Assembly (NCBI GenBank): GCA_016098155.1
Contig: JAAAJB010000147.1
Coordinates: forward strand, 1-61,308
Reading direction: 5' to 3'
Source: Actinomortierella ambigua
Lineage: Eukaryota; Mortierellomycota; Mortierellomycetes; Mortierellales; Mortierellaceae
Length of the DNA: 61,308 nucleotides
A model generated the notes under the pieces. That model ran no database searches. It saw only the letters and a program-made list of their open reading frames with translations, and was not told the DNA's origin. How positions within the stretch are numbered: position 1 is the stretch's first letter; each line of letters begins with the position of its first letter. The position numbers and the translations under genes were made by a program. This document shows positions 46,764-59,067 of this stretch, in pieces.

Positions 46764-47030
46764 GAAGAGTGGTCTTCGGGCTATGGAAGGGGGGGATTGG
46801 GGGAGGAGGAGGAGTCGATCGTAGGTGGTGGAGGCAGGGAGCCTACGACCACTACGAATACCAAGTACGCGCGTATCATGGGGCTCCATTCGCCACAACA
46901 ACAACAGCAGGAGGAGGACTCGATCGCGTTACGGCTTCTTCACCACCCACAACACCCCTTGAGCAGCAGCCAGAAGAAAGCAATGCGCAAGTGGCTTGTC
47001 AGCAAAGAGCTCGCGGGCAAGGAGGATTAG
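46764..47030 (+). other. Open extension of the FTR1 frame beyond its stop
   Basis: Directly after the TGA (46761-46763) the FTR1 frame continues for 88 sense codons to a TAG at 47028-47030. The extension has an acidic start (GEEEES), a Gln run and a charged end (QKKAMRKWLVSKELAGKED). AATAAA follows 20 nt later at 47050-47055. It may be a 3' UTR that happens to be open, a readthrough tail, or a tail cut off by a recent stop mutation or an error. Confidence 0.35.
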
Positions 47031-47427
47031 ACTATTTATCCTACACATAAATAAAAAAACATGTAAATATTTGTTTAAAAAAATGCTTCTATGCGTAGAA
47101 AGCAATGTTTGTAAATGATGTTGGTGGATGTGCTGTAGTATTGCAGGGCTGAAGTGATGTAAAGGCGGCTTTTGTAAGGGCGTCAAGGTAGAAAGGCGCT
47201 GTTGCCATGTGAGCGAAGCAGAGGGACTTTTGGAAGAATGAACTTCGTATGCGCATTTCTAGGGCTGGTTTGTGTGTGGGGCTGGGTGGTGTGAGATTTG
47301 TTTCTCCGCCTCTCCCTTTTTTTTTACTGCTGCTCCACTTCTTCACTCATTACTCCTCTCTCACTTCTTTGTTCTCCACAACGCTGCCCACCTCACCCTC
47401 TACCACACTCTTTGGAAGACGTTCAAT
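47031..47427. other. Intergenic: FTR1 3' end and CDC1 promoter
   Basis: Contains the FTR1 poly(A) signal at 47050-47055 and a CT-rich stretch (47300-47410) just before CDC1. No gene seen. Confidence 0.4.
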
Positions 47428-50400
47428 ATGACCACCAGGCACCTATCCGTGGAGTCTTCCTCCACGTCTGCCCCTTCGTCTCATGCGAGTACTGTCGCCC
47501 CGACCCCCAATACCCTCCCCAGCAATACTCTCCAGCAGCACTCGAACGACGACGACAACGAAAAGTCTCGGCTATCCCCATCCTCCTCCTCTCCAACAGC
47601 ACACACACACCATCTGCCTCCGCGGATACTCCCACACTTGTCACCGATCCCACTACAGCAAAGCCAACCACCACTACCCCAAGCACCAGCACAGGACCGT
47701 CGGAGGTCCTCCACCACCACCAAAAGCATCCAAAAGATCAGTCAGCATGCCCTGCACGTCCGTGTTTTGCGGTTTGCCTGGTGTGGAGCCATCCTGGTGG
47801 GCGAACGACTCATCTACAGTCTGATGCTGCGACGGTGCTACTGGCCTACCGACCCTGCATGGGTGAGTTTGCTTCTTCTTCCTCTTCCTCTTCTTCTTTC
47901 TTCTTTCGCACAAACGCAACAGACACCCCGCGCCCACACACGCTCTCTCCTCCTCTGTCTCTCTCTCCTCTTTCTCGATTCTGTAACACACCACCTCGTG
48001 TCTCATGGCAAAACCCTACATCATGATGACAGTTATATCGGATTCACCAAAAAAAAAAAAAAAAAAATCAACAAGATAGAGTTGATAGTCAAAGCACGGA
48101 AGGGCCCCCTATCCATTCCACGAGTTTAATCATTGGCCATCAATGCTCCGAGACGAAGGAGCAGACTCGTCCCGCAAGTGACACTTTCACAGAATGAAGA
48201 GAGAGATAAAAAAAAGGAGGAGGGAAGAGAGTGGAGAGGGGTGAGGGTGAGGAGGGTGAGGGGGGGAACAAAAAAAGAATAGTGTGGTATGATGGTGCAA
48301 GCCTTTGGCTGATGTTAGTAGAGGAGTCTTTGAAGGCTGTTGAAACGACTGTGCAGGCTTCGGGGGCAGTGCATGAAAGAAAAACGGGTGACTTTATGAC
48401 GGAGTATCTCCCGGAGAACGAGTATCGTTCCTGGAGTCCAAATGTTTTAGACTCTGAGCTTGGGAATGGTTGGAAGGTGACCCTTGCAAGGTCCCTTCTC
48501 TTTGCTCGGGGGGGAAAGGATAGAGGCGGGGGAGGGGAGGGTGAGAGGTAATGTAGTCAATCGAATGAAGTTTTTTCACCACGAGTTGGTACTATCTCTC
48601 ATTTGTTGAGCCGGATCAACCTTATGCTGTCGAGTAACACATGAACGTGGGTAACATGTGTGGAGTGAACGTGCATTACTTTTGGGTAAGGAGAAGGGGA
48701 GGAGGGGGGGGGAGAGCTTATCAGACCAGGGACTGACTTGAGATCGAGTATACTCATCCACTCTGTCTTCTTCTTCAATAGCCCGAGGATGAAACATCTG
48801 TCAAGGAGCAGTATCGGGTAGCCATCGTAGCCGATCCACAGCTGACCGACTGGTCAAGTTATGGGCAAAAGGGCATCCTTCTGGCGCTGGTCGAGTTTTA
48901 CACGGACCTGTTTATGTCTCGATCCTTTGACTACTTTCATTCACTCCATCAACCGGATGCTGTACTCTTCTTGGGCGATCTGATGGACGGTGGACGAGAG
49001 ACGGTGAATGATCGAGCCACCTACGCCAAAAACCTGCGACGCTTCCACCGTATCTTCCAGACGGAGCAGACGGCCTACAACACTCGACCCATTGTCCAAT
49101 ATACCACTAAACCCCCTCTGCCACTCACTGCCGGTACATCTGCAGCAGCACTAGGAGGAGGAGGAGCAGCACCAGCGAACAGTGACGGCGACAACAGCAA
49201 TAACGCAATCCTGACAGAATTGGCACGCAAACATGGCGACTCGTTTTATCGTCTTACAAAGCCCATTCCGACGACGCGCGAGGAGCGAGAGCAAGTGCGG
49301 TGGGCGGGCAAGAGTCTTCGACTGTACGTAGCGGGCAACCACGACATTGGGTTTGGCGAGACGACGATCCCAGAGGCGATGCGACTGTATCGGGACGAGT
49401 TTGGGCCGTTGAATTATGAAATCGATGTGGGTCACCATCGGATCGTCGGCCTCGATACGCTAACGCTCAGCGAGTTGGCGAGGAATTCGGCCATTCGGAC
49501 GGAGGCACAACATATGTTGGACCAGCTTGCACCTCAAGGTAAGAAGACAAAAAAAGAGGAATACCACACATCGAAACATCAACAACAAAGTATCCAACGG
49601 AGTTACTTGATGTAATGTATGTATGTGTGTTTTGGAGTAGCGCAGGAGGGCGGGGGGGGGGCGCAAAGGCTAAGTCAGAGCCAATTGCGATTCTGGAGTT
49701 TCTACCCCGGGTGAACTTCATTTTTGCTCAAGTTCCGTGAGCAGACGTACAAACTGCGACAATAAAAAAACAAGATGGTGCAATAGGGAGTACGCTGTTC
49801 CTGTACTAACCAATCTCCAACGTCTCCCCCCCATCACCCTCATATCAACAATCTAATAGACCTTGAAACCAGCAGGTCTCCAAGGATCCTCTTCACACAT
49901 GTACCTCTGTACCGACCAGCTCATACATACTGCGGAGCTGAGCGACAGACATCGAAATCCATCGAGCAAGGTCGGGGGCATCAGTACCAAAACCTCGTAA
50001 CGGCAGATCTCAGCGAGGAGATTCTGGACAAGGTCCAGCCCGAGATGGTGTTTAGCGGTGATGACCACGACTGGTGTGGGGTTTATCATCCTCATAGGAA
50101 AGTGGGTGGTGTCAACCGCAGCGGTAGTGAACTCATGGTCATGTACACGATTCCTGAGGTGACCGTGCCGACTTTTAGCTTTGCACAGGTAAAGAATGTG
50201 GGTTGAGGTGATTGGAGTGAATGTGGTGTGTTCAGTTCAGTGACATGATGGCTGGAGGATAAACGATCGGGACTACTTGCGATGCTTGAATCAGAGAGGG
50301 AATTAAGCCTGGATTTTTTTTTTGTTTGTTTGTTATTGATTATTATTAGGGTGTCTATCAACCCGGTCTAGTCATGCTCAACCTCTACAATCCTAGACTG

Positions 50401-50907
50401 GCTCATGCTGAAAACACTGGAATTCGTGACGCGCTCAATTTTACTGGTACGACATCCACCACAGCAACTTTCACATATCGATCGTGCATGCTTCCGGTCC
50501 AACTACACATTTACTTCTCGTATGGCGCCTTCTTGGGCGTCACGCTTGCATGGACGCTGATCCAGCGGTATCGGTGGCTTCAGCGCCGGTCGTCCTCCAA
50601 TGGCTACTTTTCCGTTTCGACAACCAGTACGAGCTACCGCAGTGATACCGATGATATTGATGAGGAAGAGGAAGAGGGCGGTCGTGGCGGCGGCAGTAGC
50701 GATGCGCTTATCCTAGACCTTGGCAACGACAAGTCGGCCGATTCTTTCCTTCTCCAGATACCCATGACCCCTGACAGCATCATGTCGTTGTCTGCTCCTT
50801 CCTCCTCTTGTCTGACCAGCCGACTGTACTGGCGGTGTGTCTGGCTGGATGTCTGGCACATTGCGAGTCTTCCGGTCATCCTCTATGTGCTTTTATTGAT
50901 TCTTTGA
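47428..50907 (+). CDS. CDC1: Cdc1/PGAP5-type metallophosphoesterase
   Basis: Membrane-bound Mn-dependent phosphoesterase of the ER/Golgi that, in yeast and mammals, trims ethanolamine phosphate from GPI anchors. Four exons, 47428-47862, 48782-49538, 49860-50188 and 50350-50907, give 692 residues. A disordered Ser/Pro-rich N-terminus (~1-105) precedes a membrane helix (LRFAWCGAILVGERLIYSLML). The catalytic metal ligands are in VAIVADPQLTD, FLGDLMDGGR, VAGNHDIGFG, FTHVPLYR and FSGDDHDWC. Two further helices lie near the C-terminus (FSYGAFLGVTLAWTLI and ASLPVILYVLLLIL) around an acidic loop. Intron 1 is 919 bp, the longest among the firm gene models here. Confidence 0.92.
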
Positions 50908-51234
50908 GTGGAAAGACATTCGATCTCGCAGATCTCTCTCTCTTTTCAAAATGTACAGTACAGCTGAAGACCAAAACAAACAACACAATGGAAATGCTTT
51001 GTTACCGAAGAACAAAAAAGGAGAAGGCGGGCTTCCATTCTCCTTTTTTTAAAAGTGTTTATTACAGTTGCTGTTGCATGGTGGGGGTGAAATCTCGTTT
51101 CTTTGTATTTTTTTTATCACTTCGTCTTTCGTCTACGAAGAGAGAGAGAGCGAGCAATGGGATGAAAGGAGGGGAGGGGGAGAGGCAATGGTGTTTTTTT
51201 AACGTGTTCGTTTCTTCTTCCGCTTTAACTTGTT
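50908..51234. other. Convergent 3' region of CDC1 and COX13
   Basis: 327 bp with the two 3' UTRs; no gene. Confidence 0.4.
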
Positions 51235-52418
51235 TTACATGTTAACGGCAGGGTTGAAGAACAGAGAGTCATCACCCCAAGGGAAGGCCTAAAATAACAA
51301 AAACAGCGGGCTCGGGTTTAGTATCCAAAATTGGCAACAACCAGGTTGACAAAAAGAGAAACACCATCTATACAAAATATATAACAAATTCAAGGCAAAA
51401 GAAAACTTACGCGAGCACGAAGGCGCATGTAGGGGTACTTGACAAACTCTGGGGGGTGGTGGGCCATGTGCTCCTGGTGCTCAGCGTACAGGCGGTAGGC
51501 GTTGGCAGTGGCAGCAACGATGGCGGGTGCGCAGACGAAGATCGAGATCTTGCGCCAGGTCTCGGTGGAGGCTGGAAGGGGGAACACACAAGTAAAATTA
51601 ATTCAGTTAAAAATCATGAGAATGAGAAAGAAATTTGGATGTAAAATGCATGGGTGTGTGTGTGTGCGTGGTGTATGTATGTGTGTCGGAAAGGAAGACC
51701 GAAGCTGGGGGAAGTCATTGGAGGTGGGGGGGGGGCAGGTTGGTTGCCGACGCGTTTGGATGAAGAGGGATAGGAGAGGGCGGAAATTTTGAACACGCCA
51801 ATAGTAACAAGACGGCCCTATTCGACCGTTAAGTTGTCGCGTCCGGTCCGGAGAGGTTGTATAGTCGTCCCTTGCAAAGGTCAGCGAATTGACTGTTGAC
51901 ACAAGAGTGAGAGAGTAAGAGAGAGAGGGAGCTGGGAAGGGATCGATTCGATTCATCTGGCTGAACAAAATGCCCGGTGTTGCAGAGTGTCGCTCGGCCC
52001 CTTCCCCTGCATGGAGTGAGATCTTGGTCTATTGGCCCTCGCCCTGCCGGAAGAGGGATCCGTACTCTCAAATTCATTTTATGAAGGCTGATCCTATAGA
52101 CCAGTCTCTGAATTGAATTTCTCTACAATTGACGCGATAAGGAGCTGCATGTTGCCTGGAATGCATTTCGTTGCGGGCAGCGTCAAGGTATGTCCATCTT
52201 GGTGCTTATCGGAAATGTCCGTGAATGGGGGAGTTGGGGGTTTCAGAGATGGCAAGAGAGCAAGAGAAAGGTGCTGAGAGAGACGAATGAGAGAAAAGGG
52301 ACGTACGACCGGCGTGCTCCTTGCGAGCGATGCGCTCAGCCAACCAGGGGTTGGACTCAGCGGCGGCAGTGGAGGCGAAGCGGATGCCCTTAGCGGCGGA
52401 AGCAATGCGGGAGGCCAT
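51235..52418 (-). CDS. COX13: Cytochrome c oxidase subunit VIa (Cox13)
   Basis: Small nuclear-encoded subunit of respiratory complex IV in the mitochondrial inner membrane. Three exons, 52418-52307, 51571-51411 and 51288-51235, give 108 residues. The N-terminus MASRIASAAKGIRFAS is a presequence. After ETWRKISIFVCAPAIVAATA (the membrane helix) come the family blocks HQEHMAHHPPEFVKYPYMR and FPWGDDSLFFNP. Intron 1 is 735 bp, more than twice the coding length. Confidence 0.95.
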
Positions 52419-54420
52419 TGTTAATGTGTGTGTGTGAGTGGAGTGTGAGGAGCTGGAGCTTTGCCCATGATGTTTTTTGCGAGTATACCCAAAACGAGGG
52501 AACCCGCCCGCCGAACGAAAATTTCTATGATCTCATCGTATTCATCCTTGTCGTAAATGTTGCCCGTCAAATCACCCGTCTCATGTTTGAGTTGAAAGAC
52601 CTTGCCCTTTCCAAATTGTTTCCCCATAATTCAAACCTCAAGTGTTATTTTCTGCACGGAGTAAGGGAGGGGTGGCGGAGAATAGAAAGAAGAAAACAAC
52701 AAACCAAGTAACTCCGAAACATCTCGGCTATAAAAGCACTGCCTTCCCACGTCCTTTTTGTTCTCCATTCATCAGTAGTAGATTCAACTATATCTGTAAG
52801 TTGGACCATACGTGGCCAACACATTTATATTTTCACAGGATGATAATCTACCTTCCATGAATTCAACTTAGTGATTCTAAAGGCGATTACTGATCATTGA
52901 TTCGACCTACCGATGATTATGGATGCTTGTCATCCGCTTACTCTTATACATCTCTCTAAAAAAAAAAAAAAAAAAAAAAACCCTTCTTAAGTGTGGTTTT
53001 TGAATAAGTTTGTTGCCTATCCCGAGGTTCTCACACTCTTGACTCTTATGGTCCGCAATGAGTTTCCGCTGCAAGCATCCACACAATCCATTTAAAGCTG
53101 CAGCAGATGCAATTTGCATTCGCTGCGGCTGGAATCAATCTCTCGTCCGCAACGGCCAGCATATCCGTCACCTCTCCTGTGGATGGTGACAGCCACGTAT
53201 GGGTGAACGACTCTGCATTTCTACTATTCGACCAAGACCCGGTGCGGCCGGAGAAAATCCTCGAAGCCCTTCCCCGGGTCCGCAGATCCGGCATTGTTTG
53301 ATCTATCGGCCTCAGATCGAGACTCTCCATAGCCTGACCCCAGTTACCATGGCCCCAGACCCCTCGAACGTATTAATATTATGAGCCATGGCAAACCAAC
53401 CGACTCCACAGTGCATGGCTCCTTTTTTCACACAGTGCCTGGCGCTCAGGACGCTCATAATTTGCTCTGGCAGCAAGGGAGGGGGGGGGAGATTGATGTT
53501 CGTGACCTGAATGAACGATTGTCTCCGACTTCAATATCTCGAGATGCCTCCCCCCCTGACTCTTGAGTCGCGGATGCCGGGATTTTCGGCGGCGCCGGTA
53601 GGCGGCTGCTGGTCACGTAGAGCGCTGGCCGTTTCTCCAGAGCAAGGGCGGCGGCGGCAGCGGTGAATCAGGCCCCAGACCTTGTTTACGAAGCGCTTGG
53701 GGGAAGTTGACGCGTCTGCGATATGTGGCGTTGTGGGCTCGATGGCAGAATCCATGCAGGGGCCGGATCCGACATGGTGCGGTGTCTAGAGGATGGAGTG
53801 GGTCAACCTCAGGGTCTGTGTCGTCTACAAAAAGTTGATATTGGGGTATCGGCTGACCATTCTGGGGGGGGGGGGGCCCAACTTGTATGGATGAAGAAAA
53901 AATCTTTAAACCTGAAAAAGCTGGACCAATTATTCAAACACAAAAAAAAAAAAAAAAAAAAAAAAAAGACGTAGCTCCCTCTCCTCCCTGAAATCACCTT
54001 GCCCACTCTATGCAAGTTCGGTGTCAAATAATTACATTGAGGCTTCTGTCTGACAAGGCCATCAAAACGCCTGACAAGTTCCCAGTAAAATTAAAAGATC
54101 CAGTATTGGATCGACGATTTTCGGCGCAAGCTAAAGTTGTAACAGCCACACTTTCAATAAAGCTGTGGATATTCGTCAAATAAGAAGGCGCTAGAGACCT
54201 TTTCTTCGCCAAAGTGGTCATAAGGGCCATGCTTAACCTTTCCCGGTTGAGAAAAATGAGGTGCAGGATCGAACAGAAACTCATTTTCAATGAAATACAA
54301 TTGTTGGCTTCAAAATATAAAGTGCAAGATAAAAAAAAGTAATGAATGGAGGGTGAGTGAAGTGAATGGATGGCAGAGTGGGTAAAAAAAAATCTAAAAT
54401 ACACCGTGTATTTTCTGCAT
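52419..54420. other. Gene-poor region between COX13 and BRX1
   Basis: 2.0 kb with no gene I can support. It has A tracts of 23 and 26 bases (52958-52980, 53942-53967) and a G run near 53864-53876. Short frames at 53107-53301 (+) and 53531-53755 (-) have coding-like composition and might be relics. Confidence 0.4.
53107..53301 (+). CDS. Doubtful short ORF, 64 residues
   Basis: MQFAFAAAGINLSSATASIS begins a frame with balanced amino-acid use, unlike the low-complexity shadows elsewhere. It has no splice sites of note and no homologue I recognise, and the opposite strand is open as well. It may be an orphan gene or a relic. Confidence 0.15.
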   Translation: MQFAFAAAGINLSSATASISVTSPVDGDSHVWVNDSAFLLFDQDPVRPEKILEALPRVRRSGIV

Positions 54421-55555
54421 TTAAGAAAAGACATTCTTCTCGGACAGGGGGTCCTCTGGCAGCACAGACTTCTTCATCTTGACATCCCTCTGATCAAGAG
54501 CCTCCATGCGGGCCTTGTACTTGGTGGCCTTGTCCCGACGCAAGTTGGCACGGACGACGTTCGGGCTAATAAACTCTGGGTTCTCAAATGCTGTCTGTCC
54601 ACCGAAAGAGCCATCAAAGACACGGATCGGGTTCATGGCAAACCGAGGGCCAATCTCGACCAACTGCAGATCTGTCTTGTCCGTCACCGAGCGATGCTCG
54701 AGCGGCTTCTCTGTGATTTGGTAGTTGCGGAACCAGACACGGTTGTCGACAATCGAGAACGAAATCACATGGTCGACAAAGGGCTTGATCCGTCGCGACG
54801 TCTTGGGCACGCCAAACACCTGCGTGAACAGCTCCTTCATCAACTGCCAGTGGGGGCTGCTGTCAAAGTTCTTGTCGAACGACAGGATGTGGCGCGAGCC
54901 CTTTAAGCAGTTACCGGTCATCTTGAGCTCCTCCATCGTGTGAACTATTCGTTGGGGGGTAGACAGGAGTGAATAACATGTCAGTTAAAGCTCCCCCCTT
55001 TCTTTGCCCTTCTCATCATCCGATCACAATGGGGAGGGAAATGGAGGATGGTGCTGTAAGCATCCGAGTGGAGGGGTGTCAACCTACTGTTCTGAATATG
55101 GAACTTCATGCTGGGGCCGTTGGGGGTCTTGGCAATCCACATGTACAGATCCTGACGTTTCCTGACCTCAAAGAAGATGCAGTTGTTGCAGTTGTTCAGC
55201 TCAGCCAACTCGTTCAGGACGTGCAGCTTCGACTTGGAGTCCAGCTTGGCGTCCTTCTTGCTGTGTGGCATCAGAGCTTCCAGATCATTCAACAAATGGC
55301 GGTGACTAATATATTGTCCATACCAAACAAAAATGGAGGAGGGGGGAGGGAAAGGTTAGCAAACACTACCAAGGCATGATGTTCCTGTGGGTTTCTGGGT
55401 GTATTGAAAAAGTTGGCGAAGTAGATGCAATACCGAGAAATAATGCCACGCGAGCTGAGAAGCATGACACGCTGCTTGTTCCGGAAAATAGGCTTCTCCT
55501 CCACATTCTTTTCCTTTCCGGCCTTCTTGGCCTGTGCCTTGTATACTGTCGACAT
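54421..55555 (-). CDS. BRX1: Ribosome biogenesis protein Brx1 (Brix domain)
   Basis: Nucleolar factor for assembly of the large ribosomal subunit (27S pre-rRNA stage). Three exons, 55555-55434, 55305-55088 and 54944-54421, give 287 residues. The Brix domain covers nearly all of it: RVMLLSSRGIISRHRHLLND, LEALMPHSKKDAKLDSKSKL, NCIFFEVRKRQDLYMWI, IHTMEELKMTGNCLKGSRHI, then LVEIGPRFAMNPIRVFDGSF. The Lys-rich tail is shorter than in animals. It lies 166 bp downstream of the WDR91 stop on the same strand. Confidence 0.95.
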
Positions 55556-55721
55556 GGGGAAGGGCGTTTGATGGGGGGTTTCCAAACGAGGTGATTTGGT
55601 GCATGGACAAAGCCAGAAAAAAAAATGCCGACCATGAGTAAATACATCAGCCACCGCCACCAAAATTGAAAATTTTAATTTCAGGGCAAAAAACCACACT
55701 TCAATTTTTTTTTATTTAGAT

Positions 55722-58700
55722 TTAGATCCGCATAAGTTTGCTAACCTTGATGGTGCCGTCTGCTGCACCGGTGAGGCAAGCTCCTACAACTGTTGACCAA
55801 TCGACACATGTCAGAGGCTGAGCATGGCTCATCAATGGCTGAACTTGACGTCCATCCAGCGTCTAGCAAAAATATTACCGAAGAAAAAATGGTTGCGCAT
55901 GATGAGGCCATGAGTATGTTTATCAGGGAGGGAGACCAATATGCCAACAACAACAAAACAGCGCAAAAGAAAAGCAATTACCTGCATAATGACTCCAGCG
56001 TTCCCGCATCCCATCAACAAGTGCTCTGTATCGCCACTCCAGCTGAGCAGCTGTCCAGGACCAATGTTCATCGCCATAAACGCTCCTGTCGACTTGGATT
56101 CAGCCTGTGTTACTGCTGAGACATCGCCTGTACTACCAGTCCTCGTGTCAAACTGGATCCTCGGGGCCGATGCTGAGGATGAAGATCCGCCACCGGACAT
56201 TGTTCTCGGAAGCATTGTACTTAATGGCGTTCCCTTTGTGGTTGCAGTGAATGGCGATCCTGATGCTGCTGCCGCTGCCGCTGCTGTACCGGTAGCGGTT
56301 GTCGTCGTAGAGGTTGTCGTCGTTCGGAAGCTTCTCGATCCCGATGATTTGACACTAGCACCGGATGAGGCGACGGTCATCATCGATTCTGACAAGGTAG
56401 AAGTCAAGAAACCTTGCAAAGGGAACGACTCTCGTTGCTCACCTGGCTTATGAACCAGGTGTTGCATCAAATGACCATCGTTGTCAATGCTCAGAATCGT
56501 CGTTTCGTCAAAACTGAATGTTGCTGACAGGATCGCCGATGCCGAAGCTTCCCACTCCATGATCTGCGATAGCGATCGGATGTCGTAAATACGAATCTTG
56601 CCACCGGCATCGCCAGCGACTAGCAATTGGCCGTTGTGGTTGAATCCTATCGTGTTGATGATGTTCTCCGCACCTGGCTCCAATGTCACTGTGTGCTGAA
56701 AGGAGAGAGAGAGAGATAGGGGGGGGGGAATCAGATAGAGTGAGTACGCCCAATGGTTTGCTTTTTATGCCTAGATCAGAATACCGACGTACTTTGTGCG
56801 CCTTACCTCAGTGGCCATCGTCTTCATGTTGATGGACAAGAGAGCCCCTTGGGTGTCGTCGCGCGACGAAACCGCGCAGACCAAGAGAGGCTCAACCGGC
56901 GAGTAAGTCATATGGCACACGCGTGGGAAGCTAGCACTGGTTCGGACCTCCTGGACAACGGCTCTGGCGTCGAGATTGTAGCAGCGGACCAGACTTTCAT
57001 CGGTGCCCAAGAACACATATCGATCGCGGGTCTCCCAGGCGAGAGACAGGATATTACAATGGTGATTTGGAATCTTGGCTGGCGTCATTGTGCTGGACCC
57101 GATATAGGTCCAGACGCGGACAATATTTTCAGCATCACAGCTCGCAATCAGATTGCCTTCACATGAAAATCGGGCATGCGTGATCCCAGACTGGTGCTCG
57201 AGAAACGTCTCCTGCGAGACAATCACAAATGGCTCATCCGCCTGTGCGCCACCGTCGTCGTCATCTCCAGAGTCCAAGCTTGTCTCATCATCATCATCAC
57301 CATCTTCGTCGTCGTCGTCGTCCGCGCGTACCTTGAGTGTCACGGCCGTCGAGCTGGATTTTTGTGAGCGTCCTTTGCTCATGGAAGAGTCGGTTCCTGG
57401 TGTCCGAAAAAAAAAAACAAAGGAGAAAGTTAAAAAGAAATAATGAGTCTCAATTTCTGGATTCTTTCTTTATCCTCCACCCTTCACGTAAAAGAACGCA
57501 CACACACTTACCGGCTCGAGTTCTTGATGCACCAAGTGAACTTTTGGGCTTGGATGATGAACCCTCCGCATCACTCCCCGAATCCTGGTTCTTTGTTGAC
57601 ACTTGGTCGACCATCGACGCCGCCCGTCGTCGTCGGGCTCCGTTCACTTTCTTCAGCGCCACTTGTTCCCGCAAGGACGAGATCTCTGCATCGCTTGCCC
57701 GTGCCTCTTTCTTGAGGGCTTCAATCGTCCCCTGAAGCGACTCGATCTCTGTTTGTAAAGCCTTTCGGTGCAGTCGGTCGAGATTAAAACACAGCAAATT
57801 GGGAAGAGCTAATGACAATGATGATGATAAAATACATGGCGAGAGAGTGACACGTTATGTTAGCAGGAGGCGAGATAGGCGTAAAGCATAAAATTGAATA
57901 AAATTAAATAAACAAAAAAAACTTCTTTGTTCGCTCTCCAGCATCTTTTGGGTATAATGTCCGCATGGCCCACTTACGCATGCTTTGAAAAACAGTGCTC
58001 AAGAGGTTGTGCAGGGACACGGTGAATGTGTCCAGCCAGGCTTTGGAGAAGAAAAGGTCGAATTCTGGGTCTGCTTCTGGCTTCTTTGAGAATGGCAGTG
58101 CAAACCACCGCACCCACTCAATGTTGCCTTGCAGGTCTGCACCGTGGGTATCAAAAAACTCGACTACCTTTTCTCTACGCTTATGCTGGATGGCTAACAA
58201 TACACACACGCAACGAGAAGAAGAAGAAAGGTTGTTCAGTAGCTGGCACAGCTTGGGCGTCGGAAACAGAACAAAGACAAAGAAAACAAGAAACCCTCTC
58301 CCTCGGGCTCCTTACCATAGACAAGGTAGTATCGCAGCAAACACAACTCAAACTTCCTCACACTGCTTGAGAAGCGGTGGTCGAGACGCGAAAAATACCG
58401 CAGGTCTAAATAACGCCAATACTCGAGCAGCGCGTTCACATCAAACGCAGAGATGCATGCGAACAGCTCTTCAATAATTTTTTCGGCCTTTTCGTTGTGG
58501 TTGTTTTATGCATGTGGCACGATAGGAGACAGATGTGTGGTGGTTTAGCATTGATAACCCTCTCCAAGGAAAAAAAATTGTTGGTTGCATTTTTCTTGTT
58601 TGCTTTGGTCGGAAATAAAGACGATGATCACCCTTACCTGGAAACCTTTGTCCTTGTCTGTCTTGCTTTCGGCCTCAAAGGCTTTGTAGGTGTTTGTGAA

Positions 58701-58888
58701 CCCTCGAAACTATTTCATATTCGATGCGTGGGGTGCAGAGACAGGTATGGTAGGCGGAGGAGGAAGAGGGGGTCAAAGTTCGTGGTTCAGAACTGGTTGA
58801 CCATTTAACCTCTTAACGTTCTTGGCCTGAGGACACTTACGAGGAGATACTCCTTGATGAGCTCGTCAATGTGTTGGATGGAGTTCAT
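55722..58888 (-). CDS. WDR91: WDR91-like endosomal WD-repeat protein
   Basis: In animals WDR91 binds Rab7 and restrains the class III PI3-kinase complex during endosome maturation. Eight exons: 58888-58841, 58709-58638, 58487-58316, 58193-57978, 57808-57512, 57396-56807, 56695-55982, 55863-55722 (first base 55862); 749 residues, almost the human length. The N-terminal helical region matches well: IDELIKEYLLFRGFTNTYKA, DKDKGFQAEKIIEELF, ALLEYWRYLDLRYFSRLDHR, LCLLRYYLVYAIQHKRREKV and FTVSLHNLLSTVFQSM. A coiled coil (~190-230) and an acidic linker follow. The C-terminal half is a WD40 propeller (PFVIVSQETFLEHQSGITHA; FNHNGQLLVAGDAGGKIRIY; VDWSTVVGACLTGAADGTIK), with an Ala/Ser/Thr-rich insert near 620-660. 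It starts 179 bp from CIA30, head to head. Confidence 0.92.
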
Positions 58889-59067
58889 GTCATGCAGTGT
58901 CGTTCATGGGAAAGAGGGAGTGAGGAAAACAAACGTGTATGACCACAGGGCACAAGGTTCGTGCACAGGGGGAGGAGGAGGTGAGAGGGAAACCAAGTCA
59001 CGACTCGCCTGAAAAAGGTGGAATTGATCTCCTACAAACGGCATTAAACTTTCCAAGTAACATCACC
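58889..59067. promoter_or_regulatory. Short bidirectional promoter of WDR91 and CIA30
   Basis: Only 179 bp separate the two divergent start codons, so both promoters and leaders must fit or overlap here. No known factor site stands out. Confidence 0.5.
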
